A stretch of 37,179 nt of DNA from Candidatus Magasanikbacteria bacterium GW2011_GWA2_37_8 (GTDB lineage Bacteria; Patescibacteriota; Patescibacteriia; Magasanikbacterales; GWA2-37-8). How positions within the stretch are numbered: the first letter of the stretch is position 1; each line of letters begins with the position of its first letter. Position numbers and translations under genes: made by a program. Under the pieces are notes generated by a model. It was not told the origin of the DNA and made no database searches. It worked only from the letters and a program-made list of their open reading frames with translations. The stretch is taken from positions 1 through 37,179 of the forward strand of contig LBTN01000001.1 of NCBI GenBank assembly GCA_000992085.1, given 5' to 3'. Of the stretch, positions 6,910 through 15,867 are shown one piece after another.

Positions 6910-9471
6910 TTACAAACTTGGCTCGGTAAAGTCAACATCGGTGGGTTTGGAGGTACCGAGTTGGGCACGTTCCATAATTTCGGCTTCAACGATCTCGCGA
7001 GGGCGACCATATTTAAGACGGGATAATTCTTTGATAGCGGCGGCTAATTCTTTGTTGCCAGCCTTAGGTGGATAAGTCATCATATTAAAAGGCTTAGCGG
7101 CAGTATTGTCGATTAAAAGTTTTATATAGGCAGTGTATTGTTCGACGTTCATTAAATCATAGCCATTAAATACTGGCGCAAATTCTTTTTGTAAAATGTC
7201 GGCATCTTCAACACCAATACGGAAAGAAACAATGGTACCGGCGTTACCAAGCACAGCGTCGCGCACTGTAGACTTACCTTTATTATCTTCTAATTGTTTC
7301 ATGTATTGATTGGCAAGGATTAATTCTAAATGATATTTGCGAGCTTCGGACAAAATAGTGGCGATAGAATCGGTGATAAAGTTTTGAAACTCGTCGATGT
7401 ATAAATAAAAATCATGGCGTTCTTCTTCGGGAAGCGAGGCGCGTTCGAGGGCAGCCATTTGTAGTTTTGATACAATAATTAAACCCAGCAGGTTAGAGTT
7501 GATTTCTCCAGTTAGACCTTTAGCTAAATTTACAATTAAGATTTTTTTCTTGTCCATTACCTCGCGGAAATTAAAACTGGAATGGCTTTGACCAATAATA
7601 TTACGCACCATTGAATTTTCGACAAACCGACCTACTTTGGAAATGAGGTATCCTAACATTTCTGATTTATGGAAATCGGATGTTTTGGCCATTTCTTTAT
7701 CCCAAAAAGCCAATACCATTGGATCGTTTAATTTCTTTTTCCATTTAGCAACATAGGTATCGTCGGTAAACATGCGTGGAATTTCGGCCATGGTGCCTGG
7801 ATTTTCCATATCGGCCATAAGCGTTAACATTACGTTACGCATTTGGTGTTCAAACATCGGGCCAATCATGGATGGGTCAGTAACTAATTTGTAGAAGATA
7901 GAAACCATTTCTTGGCAGATAAAATCTTTTTGTTCTTCGGTACGGGCTTCAAGCATGTTTAAACCCATCGGCCTATCAACATCAGATGGGTTGAAATAGA
8001 TAACATCGTCGGCACGTTCTTTGGGAATGTGTTGTAAAACGTATTCGGCAAAATCGCCATGGGGATCAAGCACGCAAACACCTTCGCCATTAATAACGTC
8101 TTGTACTGCCAAGTTTTGAATAAATACGGATTTACCCGAACCAGATTTACCAATGGTATAAAGATGTCGACGACGGTCACCGCGTTTCATACGGACTATA
8201 GTTTCTTCGCCGCGATAGGTGGCGCGCCCCAATATTATACCTTCAGTTGGCATATTTACTGGTGGTGGTGCTTTACGCGCCCCCAGCCAATCGATATGAG
8301 GAGTTTCGGTGTTTGGAATTGGAATATGCCAAAGCGAAGTCATTTCTTCGGTGTTAACCACGTTATAATGAGCTGGGTTGAATGATCTGTAAATTGACTG
8401 ACGAATTAGATTGCTTTGGTTGCGAGGAATTGCGGCTGCCCAAGAATTACCGTATCGATAAATATTGTATTGACTAAATGAATTGATAATATTTTCTAAA
8501 TTGAGTTGGGCTTTTTCTTTAGTGTTGCTTGAACTGATTAAACGAGTGGTAATTTCAAGCCCGCCGTGGCTGATTTTTTCTTCCATGTTTTTTACCATTT
8601 CTTCTTCCATTTGAGTAAGGCGATATTCTTCACCCATGCCAGTTTGTTTGGCTGGGTCATGCTTTTTGGGGAAGATAACCTTGCGCCATTTACGAAGCGA
8701 TCGCATAATCGCGCTGCGATGAGCAACGTATTCAAATTTTTGGCCTTCGCGAATATCGCGGATCATGTGTACCCCTTGGCGACGCCATTTGGGAGTGGCG
8801 GGACGGACCACAAATTGTAATAAAGCCCCCTCGTCTTCTAAAACTTTGCTTAAAGGATTTAGTATTGCTAGCAGAGGATCACTATCCATTTTTTTGTACG
8901 TTTTTAAAGGAAATGCAGAGCGATTTTTGAGAAATAGATAAGCACCAACAATATGACTTTGCGGTTTGAAGATATTGTAATCGGTTTCTTCGGTAATTTC
9001 GGCATGAGGGTATTGGGCATGAATTTGCTGACCAACAAAATCTTTCCATTTTTGAGGGATAGCTACATAAAAACTTATTTTATTATCTTTTACTACAATT
9101 TCAAAAGATATATGATCGTTGCGACCGCGTAACCATTTTATAAAACCTTTTTCGCGTTTTAGGCCAGCGATAGACGAGAACAATGTTTCGGCTACTGCTA
9201 CGTGTTCGCGAATTTGGTTGATGTTTTCTTCGGTATTAGTTGATTGTTGGCCCTCTTGTTTTCGTTCTTTAGGAACACGAATAAGAATTATAGTGCGATG
9301 AAAGGCTTTGCTCTCATGGCTTTGCGTTTGGAGAATAGCTCGGAGGATATACAGAAAGGCAATAATTAAAAGAAGGATTACCAAATAAATAGCAATCATT
9401 AAAAAGACTGGGTTTTGCATCCAGATTGAAATTTTTTCTAGGATTAAAGCTGACCAATTATTGTTTTCCAT
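6910..9471 (-). CDS. membrane-anchored VirD4/TraG/HerA-like ATPase (type IV coupling protein family)
   Basis: N-terminal TM segment; Walker A GKSGSGKSVFIQN; LDPHGDF; Walker B FYLYIDEFQNF; LANQYMKQL sensor-like motif. Confidence 0.8.
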   Translation of the reverse strand: MENNNWSALILEKISIWMQNPVFLMIAIYLVILLLIIAFLYILRAILQTQSHESKAFHRTIILIRVPKERKQEGQQSTNTEENINQIREHVAVAETLFSSIAGLKREKGFIKWLRGRNDHISFEIVVKDNKISFYVAIPQKWKDFVGQQIHAQYPHAEITEETDYNIFKPQSHIVGAYLFLKNRSAFPLKTYKKMDSDPLLAILNPLSKVLEDEGALLQFVVRPATPKWRRQGVHMIRDIREGQKFEYVAHRSAIMRSLRKWRKVIFPKKHDPAKQTGMGEEYRLTQMEEEMVKNMEEKISHGGLEITTRLISSSNTKEKAQLNLENIINSFSQYNIYRYGNSWAAAIPRNQSNLIRQSIYRSFNPAHYNVVNTEEMTSLWHIPIPNTETPHIDWLGARKAPPPVNMPTEGIILGRATYRGEETIVRMKRGDRRRHLYTIGKSGSGKSVFIQNLAVQDVINGEGVCVLDPHGDFAEYVLQHIPKERADDVIYFNPSDVDRPMGLNMLEARTEEQKDFICQEMVSIFYKLVTDPSMIGPMFEHQMRNVMLTLMADMENPGTMAEIPRMFTDDTYVAKWKKKLNDPMVLAFWDKEMAKTSDFHKSEMLGYLISKVGRFVENSMVRNIIGQSHSSFNFREVMDKKKILIVNLAKGLTGEINSNLLGLIIVSKLQMAALERASLPEEERHDFYLYIDEFQNFITDSIATILSEARKYHLELILANQYMKQLEDNKGKSTVRDAVLGNAGTIVSFRIGVEDADILQKEFAPVFNGYDLMNVEQYTAYIKLLIDNTAAKPFNMMTYPPKAGNKELAAAIKELSRLKYGRPREIVEAEIMERAQLGTSKPTDVDFTEPSL

Positions 9472-9970
9472 GCTCTTTGTTGTTTAGCATGATAATTTTA
9501 TCAGTTTTGATTTTTGCCTCTTGTTCGAGGAAGAAACGATTAACACCTGGTAGCATTTTTAGCCATTCTAGCAACAAACGAAATATTTTTTTTACCTGAA
9601 CATGAGCAGACTTGAGCAATTCGGTAATTTTAAAAGCCGTTTCTTCGCCCTTTAGTTTGAATTCTTGTTGGGCCACTGGAGAAAGACGTTGGTAGGCTTC
9701 GTTTAGGCCTTCTTCCATTATTTTTTCTACTTTAATTGCAATCGGATCACGAACTGAGGGGACCGGTGTTGGGGTGCGGCGAATTTTGGGGATTCCTAAT
9801 TTACGTTTGGTATCGGCTTCTGCTTGAACTGCTTTTTCAATTTGATTTTTTTTGGTTTCGAGAGATTCTGGTACTTGTTCTAATTCTAAAATAGGCCGAC
9901 CTTCGGTAGGTAGCTTTTGTTCGGAACGAGTAACATCGTCTAAATCTTTTTCTGGCAAATTTACAACCAT
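9458..9970 (-). CDS. hypothetical protein, overlaps the start of the downstream ATPase gene
   Basis: 170-aa ORF directly upstream of and overlapping the ATPase by 14 nt, so likely translationally coupled; charged/helical. Confidence 0.65.
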   Translation of the reverse strand: MVVNLPEKDLDDVTRSEQKLPTEGRPILELEQVPESLETKKNQIEKAVQAEADTKRKLGIPKIRRTPTPVPSVRDPIAIKVEKIMEEGLNEAYQRLSPVAQQEFKLKGEETAFKITELLKSAHVQVKKIFRLLLEWLKMLPGVNRFFLEQEAKIKTDKIIMLNNKEHGKQ

Positions 9971-10057
9971 AAAGTATTAATTGTAAGTAATAATATTATA
10001 ACACAAAGTTTGGTTACCTCCAATAGTTTGGCAGGAGTGGATAAGTTGTGGTATAAT

Positions 10058-10087
10058 AGTTCGGAGCCAATAGTTCATAGCCAATAG
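10058..10087 (+). repeat. GCCAATAG dispersed repeat, copy b
   Basis: AGTTCGGAGCCAATAGTTCATAGCCAATAG. Confidence 0.75.
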
Positions 10088-10136
10088 ATTGGAGTGAATA
10101 ATTTGGAAGCAAATTTTAACTTATCTTTTAGATATT

Positions 10137-11063
10137 ATGAAAAATATTCAAGAAGTTTTAGTTAATGGTATTTTGTGGGTTAATGTTGCTAAACAAGGCG
10201 AAAAAGAATTAGCAGAAGTGGGAAAGCGTTTTTCTTTACACGAGCAAGATGTTAAAGAAAGTCTGCCGCCATTTCAGCGCCCAAAATTTGTGAAACGCGC
10301 TGATTATTATTTTATGGTTTTGCATTTTCCAGTATTTGATCGCGAAACTAAGCGTTTGGGTTTTACAGAAGTAGATTTCTTTTTAAGTTCGAACCATTTA
10401 ATTACTGTGCACGATAGTCAGTTGCCGGTTTTAGAGAATTTTTTTCAAGAGTGTAAAAAAATTGGAACAGACTTGCCGCCTTTTTTTCAAGGCACCGCAG
10501 TGCACGTTATGTTTGAATTGCTGGCGCGATTATTAGATGCGATTTTCCCAATTTTATTACACATTAATGACGATGTTGATGTAGTGGACAAAAGATTGTT
10601 TGCTCAGATTCCAGGGCGAAAAATGGCAGAAGAAATTTTACGTTTAAAAACCAATGCTGTTACTTTTCGGCGTACTATGCAGGGACACCGTACAGTTTTG
10701 GAGCGTTTAATTATGTATAGCGGCCGAGATTTAGATGTTACTTCAGCTCAAAATTATGTAAATTCGTTGCGTGAGTTTACCAACGAAATTTGGCATATGC
10801 TCGAAAGTCAAAAAGAAACAATTAATGCTTTACACGAAACCAATGAATCTTTAGTCGGATTACGCACCAACGAAGTAATGAAAACCTTAACTATTATATC
10901 GGTAATTACTTTTCCACTAACTTTGTTTGTAACGCTTACTGATGTAAATACAGTAGATAATCCTTTTAAATTTATTTCTGGTGGTTTTTTGATTGTTTTA
11001 AGTGCGGTATTATTAGGAGCCGCTGGGATGTTATGGGTATTTAAAAAGAAGAAGTGGATGTAG
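10137..11063 (+). CDS. CorA-like divalent cation transporter family protein
   Basis: CorA soluble domain pattern, C-terminal two TM helices and the basic tail KKKKWM; GMN signature not found (LFVTLTDVNTVDNP). Confidence 0.8.
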   Translation: MKNIQEVLVNGILWVNVAKQGEKELAEVGKRFSLHEQDVKESLPPFQRPKFVKRADYYFMVLHFPVFDRETKRLGFTEVDFFLSSNHLITVHDSQLPVLENFFQECKKIGTDLPPFFQGTAVHVMFELLARLLDAIFPILLHINDDVDVVDKRLFAQIPGRKMAEEILRLKTNAVTFRRTMQGHRTVLERLIMYSGRDLDVTSAQNYVNSLREFTNEIWHMLESQKETINALHETNESLVGLRTNEVMKTLTIISVITFPLTLFVTLTDVNTVDNPFKFISGGFLIVLSAVLLGAAGMLWVFKKKKWM

Positions 11064-11178
11064 GGCGAATTGAGTGGATTGAAGGTTTCTAATTTCTAAT
11101 ACCTTATACCTAATAAAATTTTTAATACCCAAATATTAAAATTGGCACATTATATATTAGTAATTAGATATTTAAAAA

Positions 11179-11214
11179 ACCGTCTTAACATTATATTGAG
11201 ACGGTTTTTTGTTA
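11179..11214. terminator. bidirectional terminator between convergent genes
   Basis: AAAAACCGTCTTAACATTATATTGAGACGGTTTTTTG. Confidence 0.75.
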
Positions 11215-11225
11215 TAGGCTTTGTG

Positions 11226-12614
11226 CTATGTTTTAGAAGTAACGCGTGTTATTATTTGTCCAGATTTTGTATCTTCTACGTCCCATCCTAATTTTTTGAT
11301 TTCGTCGCGTAAACGATCTGATTCTGGCCAATTTTTTTCATTACGAGCGTTTTTTCTTAAATCTAAAAGTTTTTGGACATCATCAGTTATTGTTGGTTCT
11401 TTTTCTAATTTTTCAACGTTTTCTTTTATGTTTAAACCGAGAATATTATCAAATTTTAATAATATTTTGTAATTTATTTCATTTTTATTAATTGCTTCCC
11501 ATATAATTGCTAGTGCTTGAGGAATATTTAAGTCGTCGTTGATAGCATCTAGAAATTTTGTTTCAATTTCGTTATCTTTGATTTCGGATTTTTTGTTTTT
11601 GATTTTTTGCGCTTCTTCGTACAAATGTTTTAATCCGTTAGCTGCTGCAGTTAATGATTCGGTGCTAAAATTTAATTGTTTGCGGTAATGAGTTTGGAGC
11701 AGTAAATAACGGTAGGCGAGAGGGTTGTAATTTTGAGTTTGTAAAATCTGTAAAGTGGTAAAGTTGTCGGCGGATTTTGACATTTTGTCGGCACCAGTTA
11801 ATAAAAATTCATTATGTAACCAATAATTGGCCAACGGTTTGCCTTCGGCAGCTTCGCTTTGGGCGATTTCGTTGGTATGGTGTACGGGAATATGATCTAT
11901 GCCACCAGTATGAATGTCAAATGGCTGGCCTAAATATTCTGTACTCATCGCCGAACATTCGATATGCCACCCTGGAAAGCCAATACCCCAGGGGCTGCTC
12001 CACTCCATTTGGCGCTGTTCGATTTTTGGAGAAAATTTCCACAAAGCAAAATCAGTGATATTTTTTTTGTCGCCAATACCTACTCTGGCGCCAGCGCGTA
12101 ATTCTTGATTTTTTAAATTAGCCAGTTTGCCATAGTCTGGTAATTTTGAAGTGTCAAAATAAATACCGTCGGCAGTTTTGTAAGTAAAACCTTTTTTTTC
12201 TAGTTTTTTGATTAATTTAATTTGTTGTTTAATATGATCGGTAGCGCGACACCAAATAGTGGGAAATAAAATATTTAGGTCGGTTAAATCTTTTTCAAAA
12301 GCGACAATATAAAAATTAGCAATATCCCAAGCGGTTTTACCTTCGCGTTTTGCTCCTTTTTCCATTTTGTCTTCGCCTTCATCAGCATCGGAAGTAAGAT
12401 GACCAACGTCGGTAATATTCATGACGTGTTTTACTTTATAGCCATTGTAAGTTAAGGCTCGTTTGAGAATATCTGAAGAAATATAGGCACGCAGGTTGCC
12501 GATATGAGCGTAGTGGTAGACGGTGGGGCCACAAGTATACAATCCGACCTTACCTTTTTTGATTGTCTTAAAAGCTTCGAGGCGACGGGTGAGAGAGTTA
12601 TAAAGAATGAGCAT
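11226..12614 (-). CDS. cysS: cysteinyl-tRNA synthetase
   Basis: LYTCGPTVYHYAHIGNLRAYISSDIL, WHIECSAMS, DIHTGGIDHIPVHHTNEIAQSEA, GADKMSKSADNF. Confidence 0.96.
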   Translation of the reverse strand: MLILYNSLTRRLEAFKTIKKGKVGLYTCGPTVYHYAHIGNLRAYISSDILKRALTYNGYKVKHVMNITDVGHLTSDADEGEDKMEKGAKREGKTAWDIANFYIVAFEKDLTDLNILFPTIWCRATDHIKQQIKLIKKLEKKGFTYKTADGIYFDTSKLPDYGKLANLKNQELRAGARVGIGDKKNITDFALWKFSPKIEQRQMEWSSPWGIGFPGWHIECSAMSTEYLGQPFDIHTGGIDHIPVHHTNEIAQSEAAEGKPLANYWLHNEFLLTGADKMSKSADNFTTLQILQTQNYNPLAYRYLLLQTHYRKQLNFSTESLTAAANGLKHLYEEAQKIKNKKSEIKDNEIETKFLDAINDDLNIPQALAIIWEAINKNEINYKILLKFDNILGLNIKENVEKLEKEPTITDDVQKLLDLRKNARNEKNWPESDRLRDEIKKLGWDVEDTKSGQIITRVTSKT

Positions 12615-12620
12615 AGTGGG

Positions 12621-12710
12621 TTGAATTTTAAATTTTTAATTTTTAATTTTTAAAAATTAAGACATTTTGTCATTATTTAAAAATTAGAAATTAAAAATTA
12701 AACATTTCAA
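12621..12710. repeat. AT-rich long palindromic dispersed repeat, copy A
   Basis: TTGAATTTTAAATTTTTAATTTTTAATTTTTAAAAATTAAGACATTTTGTCATTATTTAAAAATTAGAAATTAAAAATTAAACATTTCAA; inverted copy at 27915-28002. Confidence 0.8.
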
Positions 12711-12826
12711 TTATATCTTATTTATCCACAGTTTTCAATAGAGTATGTTATTTTACTTTAAATTCTGTTATAATATATTAAGTTATATTCAAAGGATGAA
12801 ATTTTTAGGATTTAACAAATTCAGAT

Positions 12827-13972
12827 ATGTCTTGGTTATCTAAACCAAAATCTTTTTTAGGAGTAGATTTGGGTGCTGGTGGCGTAAAACTAGTAGAGCT
12901 ACGTCAAGAAAAAAATCGACCAGTACTGTTTACCTATGGTCTAACTTCGGCTCCGCAGGATGTGCATCGAGTATTTGCCGCAGTAGACAAAACAATCGAC
13001 GAATTAACTGATCACAAAACTTCTAGCCAGCAAGTAGCTAAGGCAGCAGCTGATCCTGGTTTAAATGATAAAAAAATAGAAGAATATGCCGCATTGTTGC
13101 GGTTGGTGTGTAAACAAGCCAAAACTGTCTCTAAAAGTGCAACGGTTAGTTTGCCGATATCTTTGGTTTTTCATGCTTTAATTAATTTACCTTTATTAAA
13201 AAAAGAAGAGCTTGGCCCAATTTTAAAAGCAGAAATAAAAAAATTACTTCCTCGACCAATTGAAGAAATGGCATTAGATTATCAAATTTTGCCAGCCTTA
13301 CCAGAACAAAAAACAATTAGGGTATTGGTTAACGCTGTTCCGCGTGAGGTGGTAACTTTTTATACACAGGTTTTTAAACGTGCCGGATTAATTTTAGATG
13401 CTTTAGAGCCAGAATCAGTAGCTTTAGAGCGCGCTTTAGTAGGGCGTGATGCTAGTGTGGTAATGTTGGTAGATATTGGTGCCGAGCGTACGAATTTTTT
13501 CATTATTGATCAAAGTGTAGCCGTAACACATCAAAGTGTAGAATTGGGTGGTGCCAAAATTAATAAAATATTAGGCCGTACTTTGGGGATAGAAGATAGT
13601 TTGGTAGAACAATTAAAATATGATTTGTTTAACGAATGGTCTAATCAACCGCCAGCTCAATCTAAAGAAAATTTGTTAACCCTGTTGGCTCCAATAATTG
13701 ACCCGATTATTAAAGAGATTGAATATAGTTTTGAGATGTACTTGCGTCAAAGTGGTAACGAAAATAAACGCCCAGAAAAAGTAATTTTAACTGGTGGTGG
13801 AGCGAATTTACCATTTTTGTCCGAATATATTGCTGAGAAATTTAAATTAAAGTGTTATTTGGGTGATCCGTGGGGCCGAATAGTTTTTCAAGATGGGCTT
13901 AAACCGTTATTGCATAAAATTGGCCCAAGAATGTCGGTGGCAATTGGCTTGGCGTTAAGAAATGTGGTATAG
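12827..13972 (+). CDS. pilM: type IV pilus assembly protein PilM
   Basis: FLGVDLGAGGVKLVEL, PILKAEIKKLLPRPIEEMALDYQIL, VDIGAERTNFFIID, VILTGGGANLPFLSEYI; TATAAT upstream. Confidence 0.9.
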   Translation: MSWLSKPKSFLGVDLGAGGVKLVELRQEKNRPVLFTYGLTSAPQDVHRVFAAVDKTIDELTDHKTSSQQVAKAAADPGLNDKKIEEYAALLRLVCKQAKTVSKSATVSLPISLVFHALINLPLLKKEELGPILKAEIKKLLPRPIEEMALDYQILPALPEQKTIRVLVNAVPREVVTFYTQVFKRAGLILDALEPESVALERALVGRDASVVMLVDIGAERTNFFIIDQSVAVTHQSVELGGAKINKILGRTLGIEDSLVEQLKYDLFNEWSNQPPAQSKENLLTLLAPIIDPIIKEIEYSFEMYLRQSGNENKRPEKVILTGGGANLPFLSEYIAEKFKLKCYLGDPWGRIVFQDGLKPLLHKIGPRMSVAIGLALRNVV

Positions 13973-14011
13973 TATTATTGTAAATGACTAATTAGAAATT
14001 TAATTACTATT

Positions 14012-14404
14012 ATGTCTAGTCAAAAAAAACAAGGAGACGTTACAGTTTTTTTGGTAGAAGATGATGCATTTTTGTCTGATATCTATTCCAAAAAATTTAC
14101 AATGGAGGGTTTTAAGGTGGTAACTGCCGATAATGGTGAAAAAGGTTTGGCTGATATTAAAAAGAAAATGCCAGACATAGTTTTATTAGATATTTTATTA
14201 CCAAAATTGGATGGCTTTGCTGTATTAGAAAAGTTAAAAGCCGATCCTGCTACTAAAGATATTCCAGTTATTTTGTTAACTAATTTAGGTCAAAAAGATG
14301 ATGTAGACAAAGGTTTGCAGGGAGGGGCAGTTGATTATTTAATTAAGGCCCACTTTAAACCTTCCGAGGTTGTGGATAAAGTTAAAAAAGTTTTACAGTT
14401 ATAA
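14012..14404 (+). CDS. single-domain response regulator (CheY-like)
   Basis: VFLVEDDAFLSDIYSKKF, PDIVLLDILLPKLDGFAVL, PVILLTNL, GAVDYLIKAHFKPSEVV. Confidence 0.93.
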   Translation: MSSQKKQGDVTVFLVEDDAFLSDIYSKKFTMEGFKVVTADNGEKGLADIKKKMPDIVLLDILLPKLDGFAVLEKLKADPATKDIPVILLTNLGQKDDVDKGLQGGAVDYLIKAHFKPSEVVDKVKKVLQL

Positions 14405-14464
14405 AATAGTTGTGATAGAATAATATTCTATGAAATCAAACCTAATAGGAAGGGGGGTGAAATT

Positions 14465-14887
14465 ATGAATAAGAAAGGTTTTACTTTGATTGAACTTTTG
14501 ATCGTAGTAGCCATTATTGGTTTACTATCCACTTTGGCTGTAGTTGCTTTGGGTTCTGCTCGTGTTAAAGCACGTGATTCTAAACGTTTGGCAGATTTAA
14601 AACAACTTCAAACTGCGTTTGAATTGTATTATACTGATCAAAATGCTTATCCAACCGGCGCTGGAATTAACCTAGGAGATACCGATCATGCTTGTTTGAA
14701 TTCTTCCGGATTTGCTCAAACTGGTTGTACTAACGCTTATATGGGTGTAGTACCAAAAGATCCACAAGGTGGATATTATACTTATACCATGGCTTCAAGT
14801 ACATACACGGTTAATGGTACTTTAGAAGGCGAAGTTAATGGTTTGGTAGGTGCTATTAAATTAACCCCAGCTGGGATTAGTTTATAA
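14465..14887 (+). CDS. type IV pilin-like protein (prepilin with N-methylation motif)
   Basis: [56 protein letters not shown]; upstream GGAAGGGGGG. Confidence 0.95.
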   Translation: MNKKGFTLIELLIVVAIIGLLSTLAVVALGSARVKARDSKRLADLKQLQTAFELYYTDQNAYPTGAGINLGDTDHACLNSSGFAQTGCTNAYMGVVPKDPQGGYYTYTMASSTYTVNGTLEGEVNGLVGAIKLTPAGISL

Positions 14888-14907
14888 GTAGCTTTATAAA
14901 CAAAATA

Positions 14908-14944
14908 ACCCTGTATCATTTTTAGTACAGGGTTTTGTTTTTGT
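14908..14944 (+). terminator. intrinsic terminator after the pilin gene
   Basis: AACCCTGTATCATTTTTAGTACAGGGTTTTGTTTTTG. Confidence 0.75.
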
Positions 14945-14963
14945 TTGGCAAAAATTTTACCTT

Positions 14964-15785
14964 ATGATATACTATTTGCATATGCATTTAGAGGTATACT
15001 TTCCATTAATTGGGGCAATTTCTTATATATTTATTTTTGTTTGTGGTCTAATTTTGGGCAGTTTTTTGAATGCCTGGATTTGGCGTACCAGAGAGAATAT
15101 TCGGGTGGTTTCGGGGTTTAGTATGTGTGTGCACTGCCGTAGAATGTTAATGTGGTACGAAAAAATCCCGTTGTGTAGCTTTTTGGTATTACGAGGCAAG
15201 TGTCGTACTTGTAAAAAATTTATTCCCGCTTCTTATTTTTGGACCGAATTATTAACCGCTGTCGCCTTGACAATGGTTTTTTATTATCACGTTAATATTA
15301 ATACCATGTTTAGCGAATGGTGGATGATGCGTGATGTTTTTTTTCTCACCTGTCTAGTGGTGATTTTTGTTTATGATTGGAAATATCAATTGGTTTTGTC
15401 TCGAATTGTTTGGCCGGGGGTAATAATTGGGCTGGCTATTAATCATTGGGCACTAAATTACCAGTTGTCCGATTTATTGCTCGGAATGGTGGTTGGTGGC
15501 GGTTTCTTTTTGATTCAATATTTAATTTCGCGTGGTAGATGGATTGGTGGCGGTGATATTCGATTGGGTTTAATGATGGGGGCATGGTTAGGTTGGCAAT
15601 TAACAATTTTTGCTTTATTTTTGGCCTATATTTTAGGTGCAATTTATGCGGTTATTTTATTAATAGGTAAAAAAGCCAATCGCAATACCGAAATTCCATT
15701 TGGAATATTTTTAGCACTATCTACATTTTTTACATTATATAACGGCCGAGCTTTGGTAGAATGGTATATAGGGTTGTTAAAATAG
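14964..15785 (+). CDS. pilD: prepilin leader peptidase/N-methyltransferase
   Basis: LGSFLNAWIWRTRENI, CVHCRRML..YEKIPLCSFLVLRGKCRTCK zinc-binding cysteines, FVYDWKYQLVLSRI, GRWIGGGDIRLGLMMGAWLGW (GGGD). An ATG at 14982 is an alternative start. Confidence 0.93.
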   Translation: MIYYLHMHLEVYFPLIGAISYIFIFVCGLILGSFLNAWIWRTRENIRVVSGFSMCVHCRRMLMWYEKIPLCSFLVLRGKCRTCKKFIPASYFWTELLTAVALTMVFYYHVNINTMFSEWWMMRDVFFLTCLVVIFVYDWKYQLVLSRIVWPGVIIGLAINHWALNYQLSDLLLGMVVGGGFFLIQYLISRGRWIGGGDIRLGLMMGAWLGWQLTIFALFLAYILGAIYAVILLIGKKANRNTEIPFGIFLALSTFFTLYNGRALVEWYIGLLK

Positions 15786-15840
15786 TTCGGAGCCGTTGGA
15801 GTTCTTAGCCAATAGTTCAAAGCCAATAGTAATAGTGAAT
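15784..15840 (+). repeat. GCCAATAG dispersed repeat, copy c (degenerate)
   Basis: AGTTCGGAGCCGTTGGAGTTCTTAGCCAATAGTTCAAAGCCAATAGTAATAGTGAAT. Confidence 0.65.
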
Positions 15841-15867
15841 GGTAAGATATTAAATTGTTAGAAAACT

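Noticed and set aside
14464-14887. Pilin as a novel secreted protein
   Set aside because: Standard [18 protein letters not shown] type IV pilin N-terminus; ordinary for the locus.
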